Assembly (NCBI RefSeq): GCF_000430785.1
Contig: NZ_AUMR01000053.1
Coordinates: forward strand, 1 to 38,628
Length of the DNA stretch: 38,628 bases
Reading direction: 5' to 3'
From: Ectobacillus panaciterrae DSM 19096
Lineage (GTDB): Bacteria; Bacillota; Bacilli; Bacillales; Bacillaceae_G
The translations under genes were made by a program, and so were the position numbers. Under the pieces are notes generated by a model, which worked only from the letters and a program-made list of their open reading frames with translations, did not search any database and was not told the DNA's origin. Positions 1 through 7,928 of the stretch are shown piece after piece. The stretch's first letter is position 1. Each line of letters opens with the position of its first letter.

Positions 1-153
1 CCAATTCGGGAAAGGTGTACCGTCTTCTTTACACCAGTTCCGCTTTTCATAATTAGCTACATTCCATAACTTTCTAGCAGCATAGGTCAAATGAGATAGA
101 ATGATATTCGTTTCATGATTCGGCTTACACACAAAATACGAGGCACGAATCAA
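1..153 (-). CDS. tnpB: TnpB-type RNA-guided nuclease of an IS200/IS605 element, N-terminal part
   Basis: Partial gene running off the left edge; about 51 N-terminal codons are visible. The translation begins LIRASYFVCKPNHET and continues with YAARKLWNVANYE and CKEDGTPFPNW, the usual TnpB N-terminal pattern. The start is TTG at 153, preceded by a strong GGAGGTGA ribosome binding site that overlaps the end of tnpA, so the two are translationally coupled. TnpB proteins are RNA-guided DNA nucleases that help IS200/IS605 elements persist. The nuclease domain lies outside the window, so activity cannot be judged. Confidence 0.8.
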   Translation of the reverse strand, partial: MIRASYFVCKPNHETNIILSHLTYAARKLWNVANYEKRNWCKEDGTPFPNW

Positions 154-154
154 C

Positions 155-571
155 TTAGTCACCTCCCTTCGATTGCATGGCAATATACGCCTGAATGACA
201 TCCTCGCTAATCGAACCAACAGTTTCGATATAAAAACTACTGTTCCCTAAGTGTCCTTTCCCTAGTTTTTGTTTCAATTCAGGATGAAGAAGAAACAATT
301 TACGAGCAGAAATCCCTTTTAACATCTTCATGATATAAGAAGGTGCAATTTTAGGATGCGCGGAAGCAAAAACATGAACATGATCTTGGTCTCCGACTTC
401 AACCATAACAACCTCAAATCCTTTATCTCCGGCAATTTCTTGAAACATATTCTTCATATCGGTTTCAATTTCCCTTGAGAGAACCGTTCGTCTGTATTTT
501 ACAGACCATACGATATGATAATGGACGTTGTAGACACAGGTTCTTGCGTGAACAATCTGTTTTTAACTCAT
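155..571 (-). pseudogene. tnpA: IS200/IS605 Y1 transposase tnpA with a stop at codon 3
   Basis: Single-strand Y1 transposase that cuts and joins IS ends through a HUH motif and one tyrosine. Visible: the start region KQIVHARTCVYNVHYHIVWSVKYRR, the HUH motif (HVHVF in DQDHVHVFASA), and the C-terminal helix EDVIQAYIAMQ holding the presumed catalytic tyrosine. The full frame of 138 codons starts at ATG 571, but its third codon is TAA (565-563), directly after ATG AGT. The frame is otherwise open to the stop at 155. Without readthrough or a rare start, only an N-truncated protein from ATG 457 is possible, lacking the first beta strand. Two positions that are usually Trp in this family (KLxKGHLxNSS) read Gly, another sign of decay. 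tnpB follows after one base. Confidence 0.8.
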
Positions 572-655
572 ATATACAGTATATCAAAAATATGGAAAAA
601 CATCTATTTAACAACTTTTAATCGTATACATATGGTATGGTGAAGTGAACAAAAA

Positions 656-695
656 GTCGGATACGTAAAGTAGCAGAAGCTACTCCGTATCCGAC
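656..695 (-). terminator. Rho-independent terminator of the yerA-like stub
   Basis: Arms GTCGGATACG and CGTATCCGAC pair perfectly over 10 bp, with an inner GTAGC/GCTAC stem closing on AGAA. On the minus strand five T follow (plus-strand A at 651-655). The stop codon of the upstream reading frame (680-682) lies inside the hairpin. Confidence 0.75.
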
Positions 696-982
696 CTCAC
701 TTTCATCTCTCCAATGAATGGGAGAGGATTCCCGTTCGGGTTTCCTAAATATTGCCCCTGACAATCAATGACCTCATATCCATTTAAGTTTTCAGGAAGA
801 TTCTCTCCAACATAAACAATACGATCTTCGTATATCCAAATATTCGCAACTAACCATTGATGCAAATAGGTATTTAAATAGGTTGCGTTTTTTAGGATAA
901 TATGAGGATTTTTTTCTTCATCAAGTACCTCTACATGGTTTCTTATTTGTTTATTGCTCCATCTATAATTTCTATTATCCAT
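680..982 (-). pseudogene. yerA: Truncated adenine deaminase-like protein (YerA type), N-terminal stub
   Basis: Residues 1 to about 80 (MDNRNYRWSNKQIRNHVEVL, ILKNATYLNTYLHQW, NIWIYEDRIVYVGENLPE, EVIDCQGQYL) match the N-terminal strand region of the YerA adenine deaminase-like amidohydrolases, normally near 580 residues. After GQYL the family continues with the metal-binding PGYIEPHxHP segment, which is absent here. Instead about 20 other residues lead to a stop inside a terminator. The whole catalytic domain is missing, so no activity is expected. The start at ATG 982 is chosen because GGGGGGTT lies just upstream; an earlier in-frame ATG at 1018 lacks a site. The terminator touching the stop suggests an internal deletion that kept the native 3' end, but I could not verify that the last 20 residues are the native tail. 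Confidence 0.65.
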
Positions 983-1070
983 CTTGTAACCCCCCATGTA
1001 TGTTACTAAATGCGACATAAGATATTCTAATAAAAGCTGTTGAGACTTTTATATTTTTTTCTTCTGTTGA

Positions 1071-4000
1071 CTATCTATTACTCGGTCTTTTAAAAGGCCA
1101 CCAGTTTGCTTTTCCAAAATTCTTGACCATGACTGGTATAAAGAGAGGGAGAATAATGAAGGCATACAGGAATAATCCGACCAAAACAATGCTTGCGATT
1201 TGCAGCAAGGACAACATACCAGAAGGCATCATTGCCGCAAATGTTCCTCCTAAAATAATGGCCGCTGAAATAATAACAGTTCCCATCTTCTTCATCGCCT
1301 CTAGCATGGCTTCAGCAATTGTAACGCCCTGATACTCATTAAATCTCTCCATGAGGAAGATACTGTAATCTACTCCTAATGCAATCAAGATAACAAAACC
1401 AAAAAATGGAACGACCCAATTGATTCCAGGGAATCCAAGAAGATTCACATAGATTGCTTCATTGATTCCCATTGTTGTGTAGAATGTTAAAAGCAAGGAG
1501 CCGATAATATAAGCTGGCATCAGGATTGAGCGGAATAAGAACACCAATACAATCGAAATCGCCACTAACATATACACAACCGTTTTGGAGTAATCCTGAT
1601 CTGACATTGTTTTTGTATCAGTATTATTGCTCGTAACCCCTCCAACAGCAATCTGTGCATTTTCTAATTTTGTTCCCTTTGTCACACGCTGTACGGTTTG
1701 TTTAATCTCATCTACTTGGTTCAGCGCTTGATTTGAATAAGGATTGGCTTTTAAAATGACTTCGATTTTCATGATTTTACGATCTTTTGACAGATACGTA
1801 TCCAGTGATGTTTGGAAATCTTTGCTTTGCAGGGTTTCCTGCGGCAAATAAAAATTGTCTGTGTCTTGTTTGGATAAACCAGATACATAATTGGTTGCGG
1901 AATCCAGCCCTACCGAAATTTGGCCTAGTCCGTCAGCACTTTGTTGTAGACCATTTGTCAGTTGACCAATCTGACCATCAATTCCACTGAACCCTTCTAA
2001 TAGCTTCTTCTGCCCAGTATTGATGCTGCTTAATCCATTGGTCAGTTTCGGCATGTTCCCAACAATTTGTCCTTGGCCGTTTGCTAACTGATCCAGGCCG
2101 GCCTTTTGTTGCTCGATCCCTGCAATTAATTGTTCAAGCCCAGAGCCTAAAGAAGTCTGGTTTTTCAAGATTTCTGCATAGTTACCATTGGCTGTTGTTA
2201 CCCCTGCTTGTACTTGGGACAAACCATCATTCAGCTGTGCAATTTTACTGCTGATGATTGGTAGTTGCGTTTTTGTTGCTTGTAAGGCTACTTTCATTTT
2301 TTCATACGCATCTTCCTTACCTAGACCATCATACTTTTTCTCCAGGCTGTCAAAGGATGCATCTTGTATCTGATTCACACTTTTTGACAACTCTTGCAGA
2401 CCAGCTTCTACTTTTTGATACCCATCTACCAAAGTAGATAATTTGGTTCCCACATCGTTATATCCAGCCTGAAGCTGTTTATGGGCAGCTAATAATTTCT
2501 CTGCACCTGTTTGAGCATCTTCTAAACCTTTCCTAATCTGATCAGATCCAGCAGAGCCTTGCCGGATTCCATTTTCAATTTTCGTAAGATTCGTTTGGAT
2601 TTCCGAAAGTCCTGATTGCATCTGATTTGTGCCACTGATTAAAGTATTGATTCCTTTTGTAGCATCCTGTAATTGTGGCGCTGAGTTCGAGAGATTATCG
2701 CCGGCAGTATGAAGACCCGCGCTGATTTGATCAATTCCTTGTTGTCCTTTTTCTAATCCCTCATGCAAAGTTTCAGCCTGATTCGAGACATACAGTTCTT
2801 TAATGGGTGCTCCAGTTGGTCTTGTTACAGAGCGAACCTGGTCTACTAAGCTTACTTTCGTAAGTTCTCGGCTTATATTCTCAGCCAGGCTTACGTATGG
2901 CATGGAATCCATTGCTTCATCATTCTTAATGACGATAGTCGTTGGCATAGCTTCTCCAGGACCAAAGCTGTCAGCGACAATTTTAAATGCCTTAATGGAA
3001 AGAGCTTTATCTCCGCTAATTTCATCCAATGAATTGAACGATAATTTTCCATCATACGTAACGAGAAATGGTACACAAACTGCAGCTACAACCAGTAAAG
3101 CCACGAACGGTCTCTTTAAAGAAAAACGACCGACATACTCCCAAATCTTGCTGTCTCCATGCTCTACACTGCCTTTTGAAGGCCAGAATAGTTTTTGCCC
3201 AAGTCCCAGCATCACAACCGGAACGAAGGTAAACAGTGCAAGTAATAATAATGCGACTCCTACCGCTATGGCAGATGCGGACTTATATAGATTAAATTGG
3301 GAAAAGCCAACAGCAGCAAATCCAACCATGACAGCCATACCACTAAAGAAGACCGTCCGTCCAGCATTGCGGTATGTTGCTAAGATTGCATCAGCAGTAC
3401 TGTCATGGTGTGACAATTCTTCTTTAAATCGACTTAACAACAAAATACAGTAGTCTGTACCAATTCCAAATAAAATAGCAACTAAGAATATCTGTGTGTA
3501 GCTGGAAATCGGGAAGTTCCATTGGTCGACTAATATAGATACAATGGACTGTGATGCTAAGTAAGCCAACCCTACTGTGAATAAGGGAATGAATGGTGCA
3601 ACAATAGATCTAAAAACAAGCAGAAGTACAGCAAGTATAAATACAACTGTAATCCCCTCAGTTTTCTTTAAACCTTCTTCGGATGCCGTATTAATATCTT
3701 CTCCAATTAACCAGTTACTTGTATAGTAGTGGTCTACCTTATATTGTTGAATGGCACTATATAGCGCATCGCTTACTTCCTTTTTCTCTCTGTCATTCCA
3801 ACTAATGGTGAGGGAGGTTAAGATGGTTTTTCCATCTTTAGAAATGAGTTGATCCTTTAGATTTTCATTTGTAAATGGAGATAGGATTTCTGTAATACCT
3901 AGCTTCTTTCTTTGTTCTTCTAATTGTTTTACCGCCTTTTCGGCTTCTTGTATTTCTGTATCTGTCAGTTTTTTGTCATTATGAAATACCAGTGCTACTT

Positions 4001-4202
4001 GTGTTTCATCTCCCACATTTTTCTGGGATTGTATCTCTTTCATAATTTCACTTGCTTTTGTTGATGAATATTCTTTTGGTATACTCACTTGCCCTTTTTC
4101 TTTTACTAATGTTCCGATGTTTGGTGCAATACTAAATAAACCAGCAATCACAGCAACCCAGATGATAAGGATAAACCATTTCATCCTTAATATGGTTTTC
4201 AT
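1071..4202 (-). CDS. ydgH: MMPL/RND-superfamily membrane exporter, YdgH-like
   Basis: 1043-residue inner-membrane transporter of the MMPL family, likely proton-driven export of lipids or hydrophobic compounds. One N-terminal membrane helix (about 9-27) is followed by an extracytoplasmic domain (about 30-180). A helix bundle (about 183-380) holds GTDYCILLLSRF near 248. A long hydrophilic domain (about 400-870) carries many repeats of the type LxxGLxQIxxG, and a second helix bundle (about 875-1035) holds GVDYSIFLMERF. The two GxDY motifs are the paired signatures of this superfamily. The start ATG overlaps the marR stop (ATGA), giving translational coupling. The MarR-MMPL pair matches the ydgG-ydgH arrangement of B. 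subtilis, although this protein is longer because of its central repeat domain. The substrate is unknown. Confidence 0.85.
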   Translation of the reverse strand: MKTILRMKWFILIIWVAVIAGLFSIAPNIGTLVKEKGQVSIPKEYSSTKASEIMKEIQSQKNVGDETQVALVFHNDKKLTDTEIQEAEKAVKQLEEQRKKLGITEILSPFTNENLKDQLISKDGKTILTSLTISWNDREKKEVSDALYSAIQQYKVDHYYTSNWLIGEDINTASEEGLKKTEGITVVFILAVLLLVFRSIVAPFIPLFTVGLAYLASQSIVSILVDQWNFPISSYTQIFLVAILFGIGTDYCILLLSRFKEELSHHDSTADAILATYRNAGRTVFFSGMAVMVGFAAVGFSQFNLYKSASAIAVGVALLLLALFTFVPVVMLGLGQKLFWPSKGSVEHGDSKIWEYVGRFSLKRPFVALLVVAAVCVPFLVTYDGKLSFNSLDEISGDKALSIKAFKIVADSFGPGEAMPTTIVIKNDEAMDSMPYVSLAENISRELTKVSLVDQVRSVTRPTGAPIKELYVSNQAETLHEGLEKGQQGIDQISAGLHTAGDNLSNSAPQLQDATKGINTLISGTNQMQSGLSEIQTNLTKIENGIRQGSAGSDQIRKGLEDAQTGAEKLLAAHKQLQAGYNDVGTKLSTLVDGYQKVEAGLQELSKSVNQIQDASFDSLEKKYDGLGKEDAYEKMKVALQATKTQLPIISSKIAQLNDGLSQVQAGVTTANGNYAEILKNQTSLGSGLEQLIAGIEQQKAGLDQLANGQGQIVGNMPKLTNGLSSINTGQKKLLEGFSGIDGQIGQLTNGLQQSADGLGQISVGLDSATNYVSGLSKQDTDNFYLPQETLQSKDFQTSLDTYLSKDRKIMKIEVILKANPYSNQALNQVDEIKQTVQRVTKGTKLENAQIAVGGVTSNNTDTKTMSDQDYSKTVVYMLVAISIVLVFLFRSILMPAYIIGSLLLTFYTTMGINEAIYVNLLGFPGINWVVPFFGFVILIALGVDYSIFLMERFNEYQGVTIAEAMLEAMKKMGTVIISAAIILGGTFAAMMPSGMLSLLQIASIVLVGLFLYAFIILPLFIPVMVKNFGKANWWPFKRPSNR

Positions 4203-4666
4203 TCTCTCACCTTCTCTTGGTCTTTTGTAATGCCGCCTATTAATACGCTCAATCGTTCAAGGTTTTTTAAGAAAGTATTGATTTCCTCATCCTCAAATTC
4301 ATGAATGACAGGCTGAATGAATGTATACAGTTTCTCGTTCATTTCTGTACAAACAGAGTCACCCTGCTCTGTTAGTGTGAGATACGTTGTTCTCCGGTCC
4401 TTCGGATCAATTGTTCTCCGTACCAACTCTTTTTCAAATAAACGGTTGACGATAGATGTAATGGCACTTCTTTTTACACCAAACTCATCTGCTAACTGTG
4501 ATGACGTACATGCACCTGATTTTTGAATATGGCACATCGTAACAAACTGTTCTGGAGTTAAAGCATCCCCCGTTACGAGTCGTAAAAGATGAGAAAAGCT
4601 GCGATTCAGCGACGAATTAACCTCAACATAACGGGCTACAATATCCCTTATTTTCGAATGAATCAT
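4199..4666 (-). CDS. ydgG: MarR-family repressor, YdgG-like
   Basis: 155-residue winged-helix regulator. The recognition helix lies in SSQLADEFGVKRSAITSIVNRLFEKELV and the wing in DPKDRRTTYLTLTEQG, both standard for MarR. Flanking helices form the dimer interface. It shares four bases with the exporter gene and so probably controls it and itself, being released by the exported compound. The start at ATG 4666 is supported by GGAGGGG eight bases upstream. The promoter region holds a candidate operator at 4691-4728. Confidence 0.85.
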   Translation of the reverse strand: MIHSKIRDIVARYVEVNSSLNRSFSHLLRLVTGDALTPEQFVTMCHIQKSGACTSSQLADEFGVKRSAITSIVNRLFEKELVRRTIDPKDRRTTYLTLTEQGDSVCTEMNEKLYTFIQPVIHEFEDEEINTFLKNLERLSVLIGGITKDQEKVRE

Positions 4667-4690
4667 ATGAGTTACCCCTCCAATATAATT

Positions 4691-4728
4691 AAAACACTTA
4701 ACTATTAAGAATTTTAACTATGTGTTTT
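4691..4728. promoter_or_regulatory. Candidate MarR operator upstream of ydgG-like gene
   Basis: AAAACAC at 4691-4697 and GTGTTTT at 4722-4728 form 7-bp perfect outer arms. Between them TTAACTAT occurs twice as a direct repeat. AT-rich imperfect dyads of this kind are typical binding places of MarR dimers. The assignment to this MarR rests on position only. Confidence 0.4.
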
Positions 4729-4880
4729 TGGTTTGTCAATTATAAAATAAGTCCACACAAGTTTTACTTTTTGGTTTAGCTGATAGTATCTCTTGATCTG
4801 TATATTTTATTAGCTATATCGAAAACAGTCGTTTATGGTACCCTTCTTGTTCAACTGAAGGGGCAGAATAGTTTAATCAC

Positions 4881-4909
4881 TTGAAAACATATAGACGTCT
4901 ATGTATAAT
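4881..4909 (+). promoter_or_regulatory. SigmaA-type promoter with palindrome in the spacer
   Basis: TTGAAA (4881-4886), exactly 17 bp, then TATAAT (4904-4909): a near-consensus vegetative promoter. The spacer holds the perfect 12-bp palindrome ATAGACGTCTAT (4891-4902), well placed for a repressor to block RNA polymerase. The expected transcription start is at about 4916-4917, which coincides with the ATG at 4917. Confidence 0.75.
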
Positions 4910-4916
4910 AGTAAAC

Positions 4917-5339
4917 ATGATAAAATATGATACAGCTTCAATGGTTGGAAAGATTAGAGATGCCGTAAACAATATGATTATGTCGGAGCTCGGAAAATAC
5001 GGAGTGGATGGTATCGCCCCTTCTCACGGAGATATTTTAGTTCACCTTTACAAAAAAAACGGTTTATCTGTAAAGGAACTGTCTGAAAAAATCCATCGCA
5101 CGCAGCCGACAGTTACAGTATTGGTAGATAAGTTACAGAAACTAGGTTATGTGAAGAGGATAAAAAGTAAGGAGGACAGCAGAGTAACTTTAATCAATCT
5201 TACGGAAAAGGGTATCCAGCTGAAACCAATTTTTCGTGAGATTTCAGAAAAAATAAACACTGTCATTTACGGAGATTTAACGAATATTGAAAAAGAACAG
5301 TTAGAACATTTATTAGAAAGGATTTTAAACAGATTCTAA
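4917..5339 (+). CDS. MarR-family regulator, probably read from a leaderless mRNA
   Basis: 140-residue winged-helix protein. The recognition helix is in VKELSEKIHRTQPTVTVLVDKLQKLGYV and the wing in SKEDSRVTLINLTEKG. A longer frame from TTG 4881 is possible, but that TTG is the -35 box of the promoter, so the start is placed at ATG 4917. No ribosome binding site precedes it, and the promoter would start transcription within a base or so of the ATG. It is transcribed away from the ydgG-like gene. Downstream is a strong hairpin and then a broken osmolyte ABC ATPase gene that it may once have controlled. Autoregulation through the palindrome between -35 and -10 is likely. Confidence 0.8.
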   Translation: MIKYDTASMVGKIRDAVNNMIMSELGKYGVDGIAPSHGDILVHLYKKNGLSVKELSEKIHRTQPTVTVLVDKLQKLGYVKRIKSKEDSRVTLINLTEKGIQLKPIFREISEKINTVIYGDLTNIEKEQLEHLLERILNRF

Positions 5340-5341
5340 TT

Positions 5342-5385
5342 TTTTCGGAATAATATATAGGTATCTATATTATTCCGAAAATTTT
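5342..5385 (+). terminator. Hairpin terminator or attenuator after the marR gene
   Basis: Perfect 16-bp arms (5342-5357 and 5366-5381, beginning TTTTCGGAATAA) with an 8-base loop, followed by TTTT. It starts three bases after the marR stop and ends just before the ribosome binding site of the ATPase stub, so it could also attenuate that gene. Confidence 0.65.
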
Positions 5386-5407
5386 ACCAATCAAAAGGAA
5401 AGGTAAA

Positions 5408-5608
5408 ATGATTCGATTTGAACAAGTATCGAAAAAATTCCCTAATGGGACCTTTGCCACAAAGTCTTTAGATTTAGAAATAAAGAAAGGTGAATTTTTT
5501 ATTTTAATCGGTCCCAGTGGCTCTGGAAAGACTACCACATTAAAAATGATCAATCGTCTCATTGATTTATCAGAATGTAAGTGCCCATCATCTAATCCAT
5601 CAAGATGA
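5408..5608 (+). pseudogene. Truncated osmoprotectant-type ABC ATPase (OpuCA/ProV-like) stub
   Basis: The first 56 residues are a clean ABC ATPase N-terminus: MIRFEQVSKKFPNGT, LDLEIKKGEFF, Walker A GPSGSGKT at 35-42, then TLKMINRLIDLSE, the wording typical of glycine betaine/choline importers. After residue 56 the frame enters an unrelated hairpin (5579-5617) and stops. Signature motif, Walker B and any CBS domains are gone. AAGGAAAGG precedes the ATG, so initiation signals remain. A deletion joined this stub to the malic enzyme fragment that converges on it. Confidence 0.75.
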
Positions 5609-5617
5609 TGGACACTT
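5579..5617. repeat. 15-bp inverted repeat hairpin without U-tract
   Basis: Arms AAGTGCCCATCATCT and AGATGATGGACACTT pair at 14 of 15 positions. It lies between the ATPase stub and the converging malic enzyme fragment. No T-run follows on either strand, so it is not a standard terminator. It may mark the junction of the deletion. Confidence 0.5.
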
Positions 5618-5625
5618 GCAAAAAA

Positions 5626-5844
5626 TTATATTGCTATTTCTGATTCCTCCATCGCTTTGACGGGTTTATAGACTGGATTCCACATAGCATCTTTAATCGC
5701 TTGTTCCACATCTTCCGGCTCTACACGTGCTACTCCATCTTTAATAGCCGCTTTTGCTACTTCGATTGCCACAGCCGTGGAAACAGAACGTAAATCCTGT
5801 ATGTTTGGAAGTAAAGAAGCACCTGGCTTATGACTATCGGTCAT
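5626..5844 (-). pseudogene. NAD(P)-dependent malic enzyme, C-terminal fragment
   Basis: About 70 residues, [40 protein letters not shown] and [13 protein letters not shown], fit the C-terminal helices of large malic enzymes: the LLPxIxDLRxVS segment and the closing MWxPxY. Malic enzyme decarboxylates malate to pyruvate. The catalytic and NAD-binding parts are missing and nothing upstream continues the frame, so this is a remnant. I infer the family from the tail only; which malic enzyme type it was cannot be settled. Confidence 0.6.
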
Positions 5845-5880
5845 ATTAGCTATAGATTAGAAAATCTTAGATTAAAAGGT

Positions 5881-7110
5881 TTAGGAAATTCGTTTTAGAG
5901 CTACACTCTTAGAAGTTGCCGTAGAAGCCAATTTGATAAAAAAGGATAATAAAAATCCTACTAAGAGAATGGACCCTAAGATTCCAAAAGATAATCGATA
6001 TTGCTCTGTTTTTAGTAAGTTAATAGCTAATATCGGACCCGTACTGGCACCAAGGAAGAGAATAAACGCGTTAAACGAAATAGCACTTCCCCTTGCATTT
6101 CCAGCTAGTTGACTGATAATTGAGATGATTATGGGAGTTATTACTGCAATGCCGGCTACAAATCCTACACTCATTAGGACGATGAATGGCAAGTAAGGGC
6201 TAAGACCTAAAGCAAGCAATCCAACAGCAGCTAAAGCTAATCCACCTCGGAGAACAGTTACTATTCCTATTTTTTGGGCAATTCTTCCGGAAAACGGTGA
6301 TAGAAGCATCCCAAGGATCCCAACTGCTCGAATATATAGTATCTCCTGGTTCGTAAGCCCAAACTTAGTCGAACTTAAATAGCTTCCCAGTATGGTATAC
6401 ATTCCAACTAAAGATAATAAGAGCATAAACGTAATAGAAAAAGCTAAAAGTAACTGTGTTTGTTTTAGCAGAGTTGTCATTTGTTTAAACTTAATAAGCA
6501 CATTTTCTTTCGGTCTTAGCATTTCATCTTTTGGAAGAAATCCTATAACGAGTAGAGTAGTGATAAAATATAGAATTCCTAAAATAAAGAAAATGACGTG
6601 CCAACCTAAATATTCATTCACGATTCCGCTAAAAACTTGACCCACTATGCCTGCCATGAGAAGCCCCGAACTGATAAATCCAACAGCTGTTAGCCTTTTA
6701 GGAGGCGGAAACATTTCCCCTGCATATACTAGTGAAATAGGAGCAAACGCAGCAGCTACTAGCCCTTGAATTCCTCTTAGAATAATAAGTCCGTAAAAAC
6801 TGTCTACAAATCCAATGGCAATCGTAACCACTGTTAACACACTGATGCTCGTTACTAAAAAAACTTTACGTCCATATCTGTCGGAGAATGGTCCATAAAG
6901 GAGACACCCCAGTGCATAACATAGAGAAAATGAACTTCCAATCCAAGCTGCTTGTGTCGAGCTAACATGAAAGGATTGGATAAATACAGTTGTTAACGGA
7001 ATAGTAATATACATACTAGTTAAAATAACTAAACCACACCAAAATAAAATCGTGGTCATTAAAGAATAGTTCTTATTGTATGATGTTGTATTTGCCGGTT
7101 GAGTCACCAA
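5881..7110 (-). CDS. MFS drug exporter of the YnfM/DHA1 type
   Basis: 409-residue, 12-helix major facilitator. The loop motif between helices 2 and 3 reads GPFSDRYGRKVF, and the helix-4 arginine region reads RGIQGLVAAAFAPISL, as in proton-coupled DHA1 exporters. A central loop (about 195-215) separates the two halves. The start is TTG at 7110 (TTG GTG ACT), set by AGGAGG seven bases upstream. It lies 16 bp after the tetR gene on the same strand, so the two form an operon whose repressor probably senses the exported compound. The substrate is unknown. Confidence 0.85.
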   Translation of the reverse strand: MVTQPANTTSYNKNYSLMTTILFWCGLVILTSMYITIPLTTVFIQSFHVSSTQAAWIGSSFSLCYALGCLLYGPFSDRYGRKVFLVTSISVLTVVTIAIGFVDSFYGLIILRGIQGLVAAAFAPISLVYAGEMFPPPKRLTAVGFISSGLLMAGIVGQVFSGIVNEYLGWHVIFFILGILYFITTLLVIGFLPKDEMLRPKENVLIKFKQMTTLLKQTQLLLAFSITFMLLLSLVGMYTILGSYLSSTKFGLTNQEILYIRAVGILGMLLSPFSGRIAQKIGIVTVLRGGLALAAVGLLALGLSPYLPFIVLMSVGFVAGIAVITPIIISIISQLAGNARGSAISFNAFILFLGASTGPILAINLLKTEQYRLSFGILGSILLVGFLLSFFIKLASTATSKSVALKRIS

Positions 7111-7126
7111 TAAAAATCCTCCTGGT

Positions 7127-7696
7127 TTAAGATTGATTCGGGATACTAATTCCCTTCATAACTCGGGTTAATAATTCGTTGATATAATCTTCATCTGGAA
7201 CTTTTTTATATATGAGTATCTGGAAGTAAATAGAACCATATAACATATCTAAAACTACATCCGCATTAATTGTGGATTGAACTTCACCCTTATCTATCGC
7301 AGCTTGAAGTAATTGTTTTGCTTTACTTCTTCTAAGGCTGAGATATGAGGTGCAAAATTTCTTAGCAATTTCTTCATTCTCTATAACTATGGTTAATGTT
7401 GACTTACCAATCTTGCTGTTAAGAATACGAGCTAAAGCTTCAAGATGTTGTTTAAAGGTGTCCTGTACGGGATTATTGCTGTTAAATTCAAATTTTGAAT
7501 CTACCACCATTAAAAAAGCATCTAACACAAGGTACGCTTTATTTTCCCACCATCGATAGATAGTTGTTTTTCCGACTCCAGCTTGCGAAGCTATTGCCTC
7601 AATTGTTAAAGATGAATAACTGGTGAATTCTAACATCTCAATGGTTGCATTAAGAATCTCATTTCTACTCCGAGGTTCTTTTTTCTTTCCTGTCAT
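7127..7696 (-). CDS. TetR/AcrR-family repressor of the adjacent MFS exporter
   Basis: 189 residues. The N-terminal helix-turn-helix is LTIEAIASQAGVGKTTIYRWW (about 35-55), with the diagnostic VGKTTIYRWWENK. The helical ligand-binding part follows, of the type seen in regulators with EVQSTINADVVLDMLYG-like C-termini. The gene leads an operon with the MFS exporter. A 26-bp perfect palindrome lies 42 bp upstream of the start. Ribosome binding site GGAGGTGAAAT directly before the ATG at 7696. Confidence 0.85.
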   Translation of the reverse strand: MTGKKKEPRSRNEILNATIEMLEFTSYSSLTIEAIASQAGVGKTTIYRWWENKAYLVLDAFLMVVDSKFEFNSNNPVQDTFKQHLEALARILNSKIGKSTLTIVIENEEIAKKFCTSYLSLRRSKAKQLLQAAIDKGEVQSTINADVVLDMLYGSIYFQILIYKKVPDEDYINELLTRVMKGISIPNQS

Positions 7697-7737
7697 AGTG
7701 ATTTCACCTCCTTGATATAAAACAGTCTCTCACAAAA

Positions 7738-7763
7738 AATAAAACGATACGTATCGTTTTATT
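7738..7763. promoter_or_regulatory. TetR operator, 26-bp perfect palindrome
   Basis: Half-site AATAAAACGATAC followed directly by its exact reverse complement; the core CGATACGTATCG is GC-richer than its surroundings. Perfect dyads like this upstream of a tetR-exporter operon are the usual autoregulatory operator. Confidence 0.75.
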
Positions 7764-7837
7764 TGTAATAATTACAATATACTTTCTGAAACGCATTTTT
7801 GCAAGTAAAAAGTATGCACAAGAAATGTAGTATTTTA

Positions 7838-7853
7838 TCTTTGCACCAGAACC
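7838..7853. repeat. Solo IS6-family-like terminal inverted repeat
   Basis: TCTTTGCACCAGAACC is the reverse complement of GGTTCTGGTGCAAAGA, close to the IS6-family end GGTTCTGTTGCAAA. No transposase is next to it. Three similar ends occur at 30241-30461. It lies between the tetR operator and the gerA remnant, so an IS probably took part in the deletion there. Confidence 0.5.
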
Positions 7854-7928
7854 AATTGAACTACATACTTTTCAAAAATATTGGAAATATATTTGGTATG
7901 AGATCATTTCAATTTTAGGGTGTGTAAT

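Noticed and set aside
2803-3453. Plus-strand frame of 216 codons opposite the MMPL gene
   Set aside because: Antisense shadow of membrane-helix codons; no start signals.
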